DNA of 64,000 bases from Peterkaempfera podocarpi (GTDB lineage Bacteria; Actinomycetota; Actinomycetes; Streptomycetales; Streptomycetaceae): the NCBI RefSeq assembly GCF_042466665.1, contig NZ_CP162102.1:6758001-6822000 (forward strand), in the 5' to 3' direction. The first letter of the stretch is position 1; every line of letters begins with the position of its first letter. This document shows positions 43,483-51,234 of the stretch, in pieces. The notes under the pieces are model-generated. The model was not told the origin of the DNA. It was given only the letters and a program-made list of their open reading frames with translations, and ran no database searches. The position numbers and the translations under genes are program-made.

Positions 43483-45297
43483 ATGCGTGTCCTGAACCGC
43501 CGCCTCACCCCCTCCCTGACTCTGGCCGCCGCGCTGATCGCGACCCTCGCCACCGCCCCCGGCGCCGCCGCCCACCCGGCCGCGGACCCACCGCCCGCCA
43601 AGTCCCCCCAGGCCGTCGGCCGGGGCGGAGCGGTCGCCAGTGTGGACGCCGACGCCACCGCCGCCGGTATCGAGGTGCTGCGCCGCGGCGGCAACGCGGT
43701 GGACGCCGCAGTGGCCACCGCCGCCGCGCTGGGAGTCACCGAGCCGTACTCGGCCGGTATCGGAGGCGGCGGCTACTTCGTCTACTACAACGCCCGCACC
43801 CGCACCGTGCAGACGCTCGACGGACGCGAGACCGCACCGCACACCGCCGGCCAGGACCTCTTCCTGGAGAACGGCGCACCGCTCTCCTTCGCCGACGCCG
43901 TCACCAGCGGCCTCTCCGTCGGCACGCCCGGCACCGCCGCCACCTGGCAGCGGGCACTGGACCTGTGGGGCAGCAGATCACTGGGCGACGTACTGCAACC
44001 CGCCGAGCGGATCGCCGACCGGGGCTTCACCGTCGACCAGACCTTCCACGACCAGACCGCGGCCAACCAGGACCGCTTCCGCGACTTCCCCGCCACCCGG
44101 GCCCTCTTCCTGCCGGGCGGCGGCCTGCCCGCGGTCGGCTCGACCCTGCGCAACCCCGACCTCGCCGCCACCTACCGCGAACTCGGCCGCGAGGGCATCG
44201 GCGCCCTCTACCGCGGGGACATCGGCGCCGACATCGCCCGCACCGTCCAGCACCCCCAGGTCGACCCCGCGGCCACCCGGACCGTGCGGCCCGGCAAGCT
44301 CTCCCGGCAGGACCTGCGCGACTACGGCGTCCATCTCCAGGACCCCACCCACGTGGCCTACCGCGGCCTCGACGTCTACGGCATCGCGCCGTCCTCCTCC
44401 GGCGGCACCACCGTCGGCGAGGCCCTCAACATCCTCTCGGGCACCGACCTGGGGCGGCTGGACAGCACCCAGTACTACCACCGCTTCCTGGAGGCGTCCC
44501 GGATCGCCTTCGCCGACCGCAACCGCTGGGTCGGCGACCCGCGCTTCAGCGACGTGCCCACCCGGGAACTGCTCTCCCGCCGCTTCGCCGACTCCCGCGC
44601 CTGCCTGATCACCCCCGACCATGTGCTCACCAGCCCGCTGGCCCCCGGCGACCCCCGCCACCCGGCCGCCGGCTGTGCCACCGCGGGCAAGGGGGTCGCC
44701 GAGACCCACGAGGGCCCCAACACCACCCACCTCACGGTCGCCGACCGCTGGGGCAACGTGGTCTCCTACACCCTCACCATCGAGCAGACCGGCGGCAGCG
44801 CCATGACCGTGCCCGGCCGCGGCTTCCTGCTCAACAACGAGCTCACCGACTTCTCCTTCACCCCGGCCACCCCGGGCGTGCCCGACCCCAACCTGCCCGG
44901 TCCCGGCAAGCGGCCGCGCTCCTCGATCTCGCCGACCATCGTGCTGCGCGACGGCAGGCCCTTCTTCGCGGCCGGGTCCCCGGGCGGCGCCACCATCATC
45001 ACCACCGTGCTCCAGGTGCTCCTCGGACGGATCGACCGCGGGCTCACCCTGGAGCAGGCGATCGCCGCCCCGCGCGCCAGCCAGCGCAACGCGGCGGCCA
45101 CCGGTGCGGAGCCGGCCTTCCTGGCGCTGCCGGAGCGCGCCAAGCTCGAGGCGATCGGCCATGCCTTCACCGACGCCGGCGAGATCGGCGCGGCGACCGG
45201 GGTGGAGCTGCTGCCCGACGGCCGCTGGCTCGCGGCGGCCGAGCCGGTGCGCCGGGGCGGGGGAGCGGCCGCGGTGGTCCTGCCGTCGTCCCGGTGA
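43483..45297 (+). CDS. ggt: Secreted gamma-glutamyltransferase
   Basis: The 604-residue protein has a Sec signal (LTLAAALIATLATAPGAAA). RRGGNAVDAAVATAAALGVTEPYSAGIGGGGYFVYY lies in the large subunit. The self-cleavage nucleophile Thr414 lies in GPNTTHLTVADRWGNVVSYT, followed by small-subunit GSAMTVPGRGFLLNNELTDFS and PRSSISPTIVLRDGRPFFAAGSPGG. It transfers or hydrolyses gamma-glutamyl groups of glutathione-like or poly-glutamyl compounds outside the cell. CAGGAGG lies six bases before ATG 43483. It diverges from the MarR gene and may share its operators. Confidence 0.94.
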   Translation: MRVLNRRLTPSLTLAAALIATLATAPGAAAHPAADPPPAKSPQAVGRGGAVASVDADATAAGIEVLRRGGNAVDAAVATAAALGVTEPYSAGIGGGGYFVYYNARTRTVQTLDGRETAPHTAGQDLFLENGAPLSFADAVTSGLSVGTPGTAATWQRALDLWGSRSLGDVLQPAERIADRGFTVDQTFHDQTAANQDRFRDFPATRALFLPGGGLPAVGSTLRNPDLAATYRELGREGIGALYRGDIGADIARTVQHPQVDPAATRTVRPGKLSRQDLRDYGVHLQDPTHVAYRGLDVYGIAPSSSGGTTVGEALNILSGTDLGRLDSTQYYHRFLEASRIAFADRNRWVGDPRFSDVPTRELLSRRFADSRACLITPDHVLTSPLAPGDPRHPAAGCATAGKGVAETHEGPNTTHLTVADRWGNVVSYTLTIEQTGGSAMTVPGRGFLLNNELTDFSFTPATPGVPDPNLPGPGKRPRSSISPTIVLRDGRPFFAAGSPGGATIITTVLQVLLGRIDRGLTLEQAIAAPRASQRNAAATGAEPAFLALPERAKLEAIGHAFTDAGEIGAATGVELLPDGRWLAAAEPVRRGGGAAAVVLPSSR

Positions 45298-45419
45298 CCG
45301 GCCGGCAGCGGGCCGCTCGGCGGAAGCGGCTCACTGTCGGTGGCGGACGGTAGCTTTGGGTCGGGGCGCCCTCCGGGCCCCCGGCCCATCGTCCGTACCG
45401 TCCGGAAGGCCAGCCCGCC

Positions 45420-46223
45420 GTGACCGTCCGCATCGCCACCTGGAACATCAACTCCATCACCGCGCGGCTGCCCAGGTTCCTGGAGTGGCTGGAGGGCGCC
45501 AAGCCCGACGTGCTCTGCCTCCAGGAGCTCAAGTGCGCCACCGACGCCTTCCCGTACGACGCCGTCAAGGAGCTCGGCTATGAGGCCGCCGCCCACGGCA
45601 CCGGCCGGTGGAACGGCGTCGCCGTCGTCTCCCGGATCGGCCTGGAGGACGTCGTCCACGGTCTCCCCGAGCAGCCCGGCTACCTCGCCGACGGCGCGAT
45701 GATCGCCGAGGTCGAGCCCCGGGCGATCGCCGCGACCTGCGGGCCGGTCCGGGTCTGGTCGGTCTATGTGCCCAATGGCCGCGAGGTCGGCCACCCGCAC
45801 TACACCTACAAGCTGGAGTGGCTGGCGGCGCTGCGGGCCGCGGTGCTGGAGGACGCGGCGGGCGGGCGGCCCTTCGCCGTGCTGGGCGACTTCAATGTCG
45901 CCCCCACCGATGCGGACGTCTGGGACCCCTCCCTCTTCGAGGGCTCCACCCATGTCACCCCCGCCGAGCGCCAGGCACTCGCCGAGCTGCGCTCGGCCGG
46001 GCTGGCGGATGTGATGCCGCGTCCACTGAAGTACGACCACCCGTACACCTACTGGGACTACCGGCAGCTGGCCTTCCCCAAGAACAACGGCATGCGGATC
46101 GACCTGGTCTACGGCAACCAGCCGTTCGTCGCCGCCGTCTCCGACTCCTATGTCGACCGCGAGGCGCGCAAGGGCAAGGGCACCTCCGACCACGCCCCGG
46201 TCGTCGTCGATCTCGACCTCTGA
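45420..46223 (+). CDS. xth: Exodeoxyribonuclease III
   Basis: The 267-residue protein has all exonuclease III/APE1 motifs: RIATWNINSITARLP, CLQELKCATDAFP (metal Glu), GRWNGVAVVSR, YVPNGR, LGDFNVAPTDADVWDP (catalytic Asp/Asn) and the final GTSDHAPVVVDL with the catalytic His. It repairs abasic sites and trims DNA 3' ends. It starts at GTG 45420, 122 bp after ggt, and ends before a very strong terminator. Confidence 0.95.
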   Translation: MTVRIATWNINSITARLPRFLEWLEGAKPDVLCLQELKCATDAFPYDAVKELGYEAAAHGTGRWNGVAVVSRIGLEDVVHGLPEQPGYLADGAMIAEVEPRAIAATCGPVRVWSVYVPNGREVGHPHYTYKLEWLAALRAAVLEDAAGGRPFAVLGDFNVAPTDADVWDPSLFEGSTHVTPAERQALAELRSAGLADVMPRPLKYDHPYTYWDYRQLAFPKNNGMRIDLVYGNQPFVAAVSDSYVDREARKGKGTSDHAPVVVDLDL

Positions 46224-46232
46224 GCCGCTGTC

Positions 46233-46274
46233 CCGCAGGCTCTGCCCCGCCCCCTGGCGGGGCAGAGCCTGCGG
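46233..46274. terminator. Bidirectional terminator between xth and the CE7 esterase gene
   Basis: A perfect 19-bp inverted repeat (46233-46251 with 46256-46274, 4-base loop) between two convergent genes, nine bases after the xth stop. Confidence 0.9.
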
Positions 46275-46329
46275 ATGATCCGCCTGCCCCCGGAGGCCGG
46301 GCGTATGCCGCCCGGCCGCCGGGCGCGCG

Positions 46330-47310
46330 TCAGAGCGCCTTGGGAGCCAGCCCCCGGTCGCGGAGCCAGGTCAGCTGCTCGCGCGGGGTTGCTCCGTAGC
46401 CTCCGCCGTGGTCGGCGAAGTGCCAGACGCGGATGTCCCGGTCGCCCTGGTAGCGGTGGTAGGCGGCAAAGACGGTGGACGGCGGGCAGATCGGGTCCAT
46501 CAGGCCCACGCTGAAGAGGGCGGGTGCGGTCGCCCGGGCGGCGAAGTGCACCCCGTCGAAGTAGTTCAGCGTGTCAAAGGCGGTCTCCACATTGCCCTGG
46601 CTGTGCCAGCGCAGGTACTTGGCGATCTCGACATAGGGCCCCTCGGGGGCGACGTCGGTGCCCCGCCGGTAGTGGCAGAGGAACGGCACATCGATCAGTG
46701 CGCCCGCGACCAGGCCGCCGGTCAGGCCGGCCACCGCCAGGGCGAGCCCGCCGCCCTGGCTGCCGCCGCTGACCACGATCCGCTCCGGGTCGACCTGCGG
46801 CAGGGCGCGGGCGGCGTCCACGGCCCGCACACAGTCGGTCATCAGCCGGCGGTAGTAGTGGTGGTGCGGGTCCTCGATCCCGCGGGTCATAAAGCCCTCG
46901 ACCCACTGGGTGCCCCGGCCCTCGTCCCGGTCCGGGGTGGCGTGGCCCTGACCGCGGCTGTCCACGACCAGGTGGGCGTAGCCCGCGGCGGGCAGCAGCA
47001 GATGGTCGGTGGGTCGGCCCCGGCCGCCGCTGTAGCCGATGTACTTCACCACGGTGGGCAGCGGTCCCTCGGAACCGCGCGGAAGTATCAGCCAGGCGGC
47101 GACCGGCTCCCCGTTCCAGCCGGGGAAGCGCACATCGTGCACCTCGAAGGCGGTCAGCAGATGGTCCTCGACCGGGGACACCGTCGGGCTGCCGCCGTGC
47201 GTCCGGGCCTGCTCCAGGGTCTGCGCCCAGAAGGCGTCGAAGTCGGCGGGGGCGGGGACCTCGGGGCGGTACTCGAGCAGTTTGTCGAGGGGGAGGTCGC
47301 TGAGAGGCAT
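46330..47310 (-). CDS. CE7 acetylxylan esterase / cephalosporin-C deacetylase
   Basis: The 326-residue cytoplasmic hydrolase begins PLSDLPLDKLLEYRPEVPAPADFDAFW, the family's N-terminal cap. It has YSGGRGRPTDHLLLPAAGYAHLVVDSRGQGHATPD (RGQ oxyanion motif), VVSGGSQGGGLALAVAGL with Ser184, GLMDPICPPSTVFAAYH (Asp) and FADHGGGY (His). It removes acetyl groups from xylo-oligosaccharides after uptake. It is the second gene of a leftward operon with a GH5-like glycosidase. A hairpin at 47345 lies between the two. Confidence 0.93.
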   Translation of the reverse strand: MPLSDLPLDKLLEYRPEVPAPADFDAFWAQTLEQARTHGGSPTVSPVEDHLLTAFEVHDVRFPGWNGEPVAAWLILPRGSEGPLPTVVKYIGYSGGRGRPTDHLLLPAAGYAHLVVDSRGQGHATPDRDEGRGTQWVEGFMTRGIEDPHHHYYRRLMTDCVRAVDAARALPQVDPERIVVSGGSQGGGLALAVAGLTGGLVAGALIDVPFLCHYRRGTDVAPEGPYVEIAKYLRWHSQGNVETAFDTLNYFDGVHFAARATAPALFSVGLMDPICPPSTVFAAYHRYQGDRDIRVWHFADHGGGYGATPREQLTWLRDRGLAPKAL

Positions 47311-47344
47311 GGGGGCATCTCCTGGGGGTGGGGGAACGGATGCG

Positions 47345-47377
47345 CCGGGCAGCCCGCCGGCAGGGCGGGCTGCCCGG
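47345..47377 (-). terminator. Intercistronic hairpin between the GH5-like and CE7 genes
   Basis: CCGGGCAGCCCGCC (47345-47358) pairs perfectly with its complement at 47364-47377. It lies inside an apparent operon, so it may reduce or separate CE7 expression, or protect the upstream message end. Confidence 0.6.
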
Positions 47378-47400
47378 CCGACTGACGGGCCGGTCAGGGC

Positions 47401-49329
47401 TCAGGCTGCGCGCAGCTCCAGTACGCGCACCCCGTAGCCGGGAAGAGTCACCGACTCGACGGCGGTGCCGTCGAGTTCGTGCAGGGTGCCCTCGGCGACC
47501 GCGGGCTTGACGGTGATCTCCTCCTTGGCCTGGCTGACCAGCCACACAAAGGTGCGGCCGTCCTCGTGGACCAGCCGGTCGGTGCCCACCCGCGGGTCGG
47601 CGACCGTCACCGGCCGGCGCACCCCTGCGTGGGCGCCGAGGGCGTCGTACAGGGTGCTGGTGTCCTCCGGGTTGACCCGGGGGGTCACCGCCGCCATGTG
47701 CTCCAGCGGGTAGGTGGAGAACACCACGCTGCCCTCACCGACCTGACGCAGCAGCAGCGCCGGACGGCCGTGGCCGTCGACGGCCAGGACCTCCGCGCCG
47801 TCCGGGACGACCGGCAGGAAGACCCGGCTGCTGACGGTGCCGGCAGCCCGGAAGGACAGCCGGGCACCCTCGGGGAGATTACCGAACGCACGGGTGAAGG
47901 TGAAGGCCACCTCGTCGTCCTCGATCGGGTTGACCAGGCCGTACTCCAGCTGGTGGCGCACCCCGAAGAGCTCGTCCAGGTGGGCGTACCACGGGCCGCG
48001 CTGCTCGTCGTGGGCCCCGGGGCAGTACGAGACATAGACCGTGGCGCCGCCGCGGGCGAGCTCCTCCAGCCGGTACCAGGTGGGGGAGAGCAACTGCTTG
48101 GTGGAGGGCACCAGATAGAGGCGGGCGTCCTCGGCGAGGCCGTCGCTCTCCCGGGTCACGGCCGGGGCGAGGTCCGCGAGGCGGCCGGCCACCCAGGCCT
48201 GGCGGGCGGCGGTGTAGACATGGCTGCGGTCCTCCTCCCGGGTGAAGGGGTAGTGGGTGTCCAGGTAGGAGGAGACCACCAGGGCGGTGTCGCTGTCGGC
48301 GCGGCTGGTGCGGTCGAAGTCGACCTGCTTCAGCACCTCGGTGAAGTCCTTGAACTCCACCAGCTGCGGCTTGGCCCTGCCGTGCCGGTCGGTCAGGCCG
48401 AAGTGCAGTTCGAAGGCGTGGTGCAGATACGGCGGCTGGTGGATCAGGTCGTCGTAGTCGGTGTTGTTCCAGGCGATCCAGCCGGTGGCGCCGGCCAGCA
48501 GGGTGTTGTGCAGCACCTGGCGGTAGTAGTGGGCGGCGCCCGCGCCGTTCACAAAGTCGGAGGTGACGCCGAACTCCTCCAGCACCACCGGCTTGCCGAA
48601 GGTGCCGGACAGCTCGCAGACCCAGGCCGCGGCGTGGTGCTGCCGGACGGGGTCGTCCTCCATGCGGTAGACGTGCGGGCCGAGGAAGTCGCAGATCTCG
48701 GCGGAGTGCTTCACCGAGAAGCCGTTCTCATGGCCGGTGTTCTCCAGGCCCCAGGCACCGTCGCCGAGCGAGACCGGCTGGGTGCCGCCCGCGGCGCGCA
48801 CGGCGTCCACGACGATCTGGGCCCAGGAGGAGACGGAGTCCCGGTCGCGGGTGGCGTCGCCGTAGATCGGCATCTCATTGGAGACCAGCCAGCCGGAGAC
48901 CGCGGGGTGGTCCTTGAACCGGCGGACCATCTCGCCGGCGAACCAGGCCTGGCGGGCCACCATCCAGACGTCCGTGTACAGGTCGCGGCCGTTCCGCCAG
49001 GCGGGGTCCCAGTTCTCCCCGGACATGTGGCCGACGATGAAGGTGGGGATGGTCGTCATACCGAGCGCCTGGTGGCGGTCGAGGAAGTCGGCGAAGTGGG
49101 CGCACTTCTCCTCGTCGACGCTGTACGGCGTGGGCATGAAGTCCGGCCAGTAGTAGAAGGACCGGGTGACGTTCATGCCGTGGTCGCGCAGCGCCAGCAG
49201 CTCCTCCTCGATGACCTGGGGGTCGTAGGAGCGCCACATCAGCGGGCCACCGGTGCGGGACCAGTAGTTGGCGCCGAGCCAGGTGACCGGTGTTCCGGTG
49301 GCGGTCAGCCGGGCGGAGTTGCGCAGCAT
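47401..49329 (-). CDS. GH5-like glycoside hydrolase (clan GH-A, mannanase/beta-mannosidase type)
   Basis: The 642-residue protein has no signal peptide. The TIM barrel begins WLGANYWSRTGGPLMWRSYD. Glu152 in WLVSNEMPIYG is the acid/base and Glu252 in VVLEEFGVTSDF the nucleophile, as in clan GH-A. The C-terminal half has a beta-galactosidase-trimerization-like domain (ARLYLVPSTKQLLSPTWYRLEELARGGATVYVSY) and a beta-sandwich. It is expected to trim beta-mannosidic or related oligosaccharides in the cytoplasm. LacI-type operators lie upstream at 49600-49659. The exact activity is not determined. Confidence 0.78.
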   Translation of the reverse strand: MLRNSARLTATGTPVTWLGANYWSRTGGPLMWRSYDPQVIEEELLALRDHGMNVTRSFYYWPDFMPTPYSVDEEKCAHFADFLDRHQALGMTTIPTFIVGHMSGENWDPAWRNGRDLYTDVWMVARQAWFAGEMVRRFKDHPAVSGWLVSNEMPIYGDATRDRDSVSSWAQIVVDAVRAAGGTQPVSLGDGAWGLENTGHENGFSVKHSAEICDFLGPHVYRMEDDPVRQHHAAAWVCELSGTFGKPVVLEEFGVTSDFVNGAGAAHYYRQVLHNTLLAGATGWIAWNNTDYDDLIHQPPYLHHAFELHFGLTDRHGRAKPQLVEFKDFTEVLKQVDFDRTSRADSDTALVVSSYLDTHYPFTREEDRSHVYTAARQAWVAGRLADLAPAVTRESDGLAEDARLYLVPSTKQLLSPTWYRLEELARGGATVYVSYCPGAHDEQRGPWYAHLDELFGVRHQLEYGLVNPIEDDEVAFTFTRAFGNLPEGARLSFRAAGTVSSRVFLPVVPDGAEVLAVDGHGRPALLLRQVGEGSVVFSTYPLEHMAAVTPRVNPEDTSTLYDALGAHAGVRRPVTVADPRVGTDRLVHEDGRTFVWLVSQAKEEITVKPAVAEGTLHELDGTAVESVTLPGYGVRVLELRAA

Positions 49330-49599
49330 GGGCGGGTCCCCTTCGGACGGGTACGGGCGGGAAGGCGGCAGGCCGCGGTGCCTGGCGTGCGGCCGGGGTG
49401 GTGCCGGGTGGGGAGGGCGGTGGCCGGTACGCCGGATTCGGGCGTGCGGTGGGAGGAGGCTCCCGGGCCGGGGCGCAGGTGGTCGGCGACGCGGCACGGT
49501 GCGCCCCGTGGGCCACCGGAGGGCAGCAGCGGGCATCGGCATTCCGTACGGGCCCGTTGCGGACGGGCGGCCCCGCGGACAGCAGCTCGATGGAAGCAC

Positions 49600-49659
49600 T
49601 GGACCGGTTTAGTGTCAACCCTCGGGACATAATTCAAGGCGCGGATATAAACCGGTTTA
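49600..49659. promoter_or_regulatory. LacI-type operator pair before the GH5-like/CE7 operon
   Basis: TAAACCGGTTTA (49648-49659) is a perfect 12-bp palindrome with the central CG of LacI-family operators. TGGACCGGTTTA (49600-49611) matches it at 10 of 12 positions. They fall in the 362-bp gap between the LacI stop and the GH5-like start. The rest of this gap shows nothing else. Confidence 0.75.
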
Positions 49660-49691
49660 CATCACGAAACCGCAACGACTGCGGCGACTGG

Positions 49692-50771
49692 TCAGTCGCG
49701 TGTCGCGGGGGCCTCTGCGGCCCCGGCGCCGGCCCCGGTGCCGGCCCGGGGGCCGGGCAGCCGCCGGGCCGGGCCGGTGGAGCCGCGCAGCACCAGCCGC
49801 GCGTCCTCGTCCTGCAGATGCGCCACCTGGCAGCCGGCGGCCGCGGCGCGCAGCAGCCGGGCGGCGTGGCCGCCGTGCGCGGCGACGTCCCTGCTCAGCG
49901 CGGTCACCGGCGGGTGCACCAGCTCGCAGAGCGCCGAGTCGCCCCAGGCGACGACGGAGACGTCGGCGGGCACCCGCAGGCCGAGCGACTGGGCCGCGGT
50001 CACCCCGGAGACGGCGGTCAGATCGCTGTCGAAGAGCAGCGCGGTCGGTGGATCCGCCCTGGTCAGCAGGGTGCGCGCGGCCGCAGCACCCTGCTCGGCG
50101 CTGTAGTCGGTCGCCACCGTGGTGCACTCCATGCCGAGCGCGGGGGCCAGCCTTGCGACGGCGTCCGAGCGGATGGCGGTGTGCCGCAGATGCGCGGGGC
50201 CGCAGACCCGGGCGATCCGCAGATGACCCAGACCGGCCAGATGCTCCAGGACGGTGCGCACCCCCACCGAGTCGTCGCTCCACACGGCGGGCAGCCGCCC
50301 GGTGCCGATGGGGGCGCCGATCACCACGGTGGGCATGCCGAGCTCCTCCAGCACCGCCACCCGGGCGTCCTCCGTCTGCATGTCCACCAGGAAGACCCCG
50401 TCCACCCGGCGCTGCGCCCACCATGTGCGGTAGGTGTCCAGCTCGGCCCGCTGGTCCTCGGCCACGGTGAACAGCAGCGGAGTGCCGTCGGCGGACAGCT
50501 CGGCCTGGATGCCGGAGATCAGCTGCATGAAGAAGGGTTCGAGCCCCAGGGTGCGGGCGGGCCGGTCGATGACCAGCCCGAAGACCCCGGCGCGGCCGTC
50601 CGAGAGCGCCCTGGCGGCGCTGTTGGGCTGCCAGCCGAGCTCGTCGGCGATGGCGAGGATCCTGCGTCTGGTGTGCTCGGAGACGCCGGGTCTGCCGTTC
50701 AGCGCGAAGGAGACGGCGGCTTTGGTGACACCTGCACGGCGGGCGATGTCCGCCATCGTCGGACGCTTCAC
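49692..50771 (-). CDS. LacI-family transcriptional repressor 1
   Basis: The 359-residue protein has the LacI HTH, PTMADIARRAGVTKAAVSFALNGRPGVSE, and the hinge helix GWQPNSAARALSDGRAGVFG. A sugar-binding core follows (FFMQLISGIQAEL, RRVDGVFLVD, HLAGLGHLRIARVCGP, FDSDLTAVSGVTAAQSLGLRVPADVSVV). It starts at GTG 50771 with GAGGAG upstream. The C-terminus has an extra Gly/Ala-rich tail. A copy of the AAACCGGTT operator lies 68 bp upstream (50839), so it probably represses itself and the GH5-like/CE7 operon. Confidence 0.92.
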   Translation of the reverse strand: MKRPTMADIARRAGVTKAAVSFALNGRPGVSEHTRRRILAIADELGWQPNSAARALSDGRAGVFGLVIDRPARTLGLEPFFMQLISGIQAELSADGTPLLFTVAEDQRAELDTYRTWWAQRRVDGVFLVDMQTEDARVAVLEELGMPTVVIGAPIGTGRLPAVWSDDSVGVRTVLEHLAGLGHLRIARVCGPAHLRHTAIRSDAVARLAPALGMECTTVATDYSAEQGAAAARTLLTRADPPTALLFDSDLTAVSGVTAAQSLGLRVPADVSVVAWGDSALCELVHPPVTALSRDVAAHGGHAARLLRAAAAGCQVAHLQDEDARLVLRGSTGPARRLPGPRAGTGAGAGAAEAPATRD

Positions 50772-50838
50772 ATGGGGCTCCTCGAGGGGTGGCCGGTACG
50801 GCCGGGCGCGCTGCGACCTGGGATTTCCGGCTGATGAC

Positions 50839-50850
50839 AAAACCGGTTCA
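50839..50850. promoter_or_regulatory. LacI-type operator before LacI gene 1 (autoregulation)
   Basis: AAAACCGGTTCA matches TAAACCGGTTTA at 10 of 12 positions, including the AAACCGGTT core. Confidence 0.65.
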
Positions 50851-50915
50851 GCGGTGCGATCGGTCGGGAGTGTAACGGCGGCCGGAGCGCGTGGCGAGGA
50901 ATTGTTCTCCGGGCA

Positions 50916-50944
50916 TTGACACGACGTTACGATCGCTCTAATTT
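50916..50944 (+). promoter_or_regulatory. Near-consensus sigma-70-type promoter of the Opp-type ABC operon
   Basis: TTGACA (50916-50921) and TAATTT (50939-50944) are separated by 17 bp. This is much closer to the housekeeping consensus than most promoters here. It points at the substrate-binding protein gene at 51235, leaving a leader of about 285 nt. Confidence 0.7.
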
Positions 50945-51145
50945 TTCGGCCACGACACACCGCAGCCGCTCGTCTGGTCCGCGCTGCGGTGTCGTGTCCC
51001 TCCGGACGTTCGATGGACGGCCGGGGTGCGGCCGTCGACTGCACCGGCTCGATGGTGTGCGGACCCCGTCGAGCCGACTGCGCGCCACCCCGTGCGCGTG
51101 CGTCCAGTACCGCCCCTGCTCGACCTTTCGGCCCCGTCGGCCCCG

Positions 51146-51157
51146 GACAACGTTGTC
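51146..51157. promoter_or_regulatory. Palindromic operator in the leader of the Opp-type ABC operon
   Basis: GACAACGTTGTC is a perfect 12-bp palindrome with a central CG. It lies 78 bp before the binding-protein ATG and about 200 bp after the predicted promoter, so it may act as a roadblock or belong to a second promoter. It differs from the AAACCGGTT sites, so LacI 2 or another repressor may bind it. Confidence 0.55.
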
Positions 51158-51234
51158 AAGCACCTTTACCCGGTGCCGACCGCGGCTGCTCCCCGATGGC
51201 CCGCCCCACACCCGCCCACGATCAAGGGGAACCG

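Noticed and set aside
47479..49632. Long plus-strand open frame opposite the GH5-like gene
   Set aside because: Antisense shadow with no recognisable motif; the minus-strand gene has a complete glycosidase signature.
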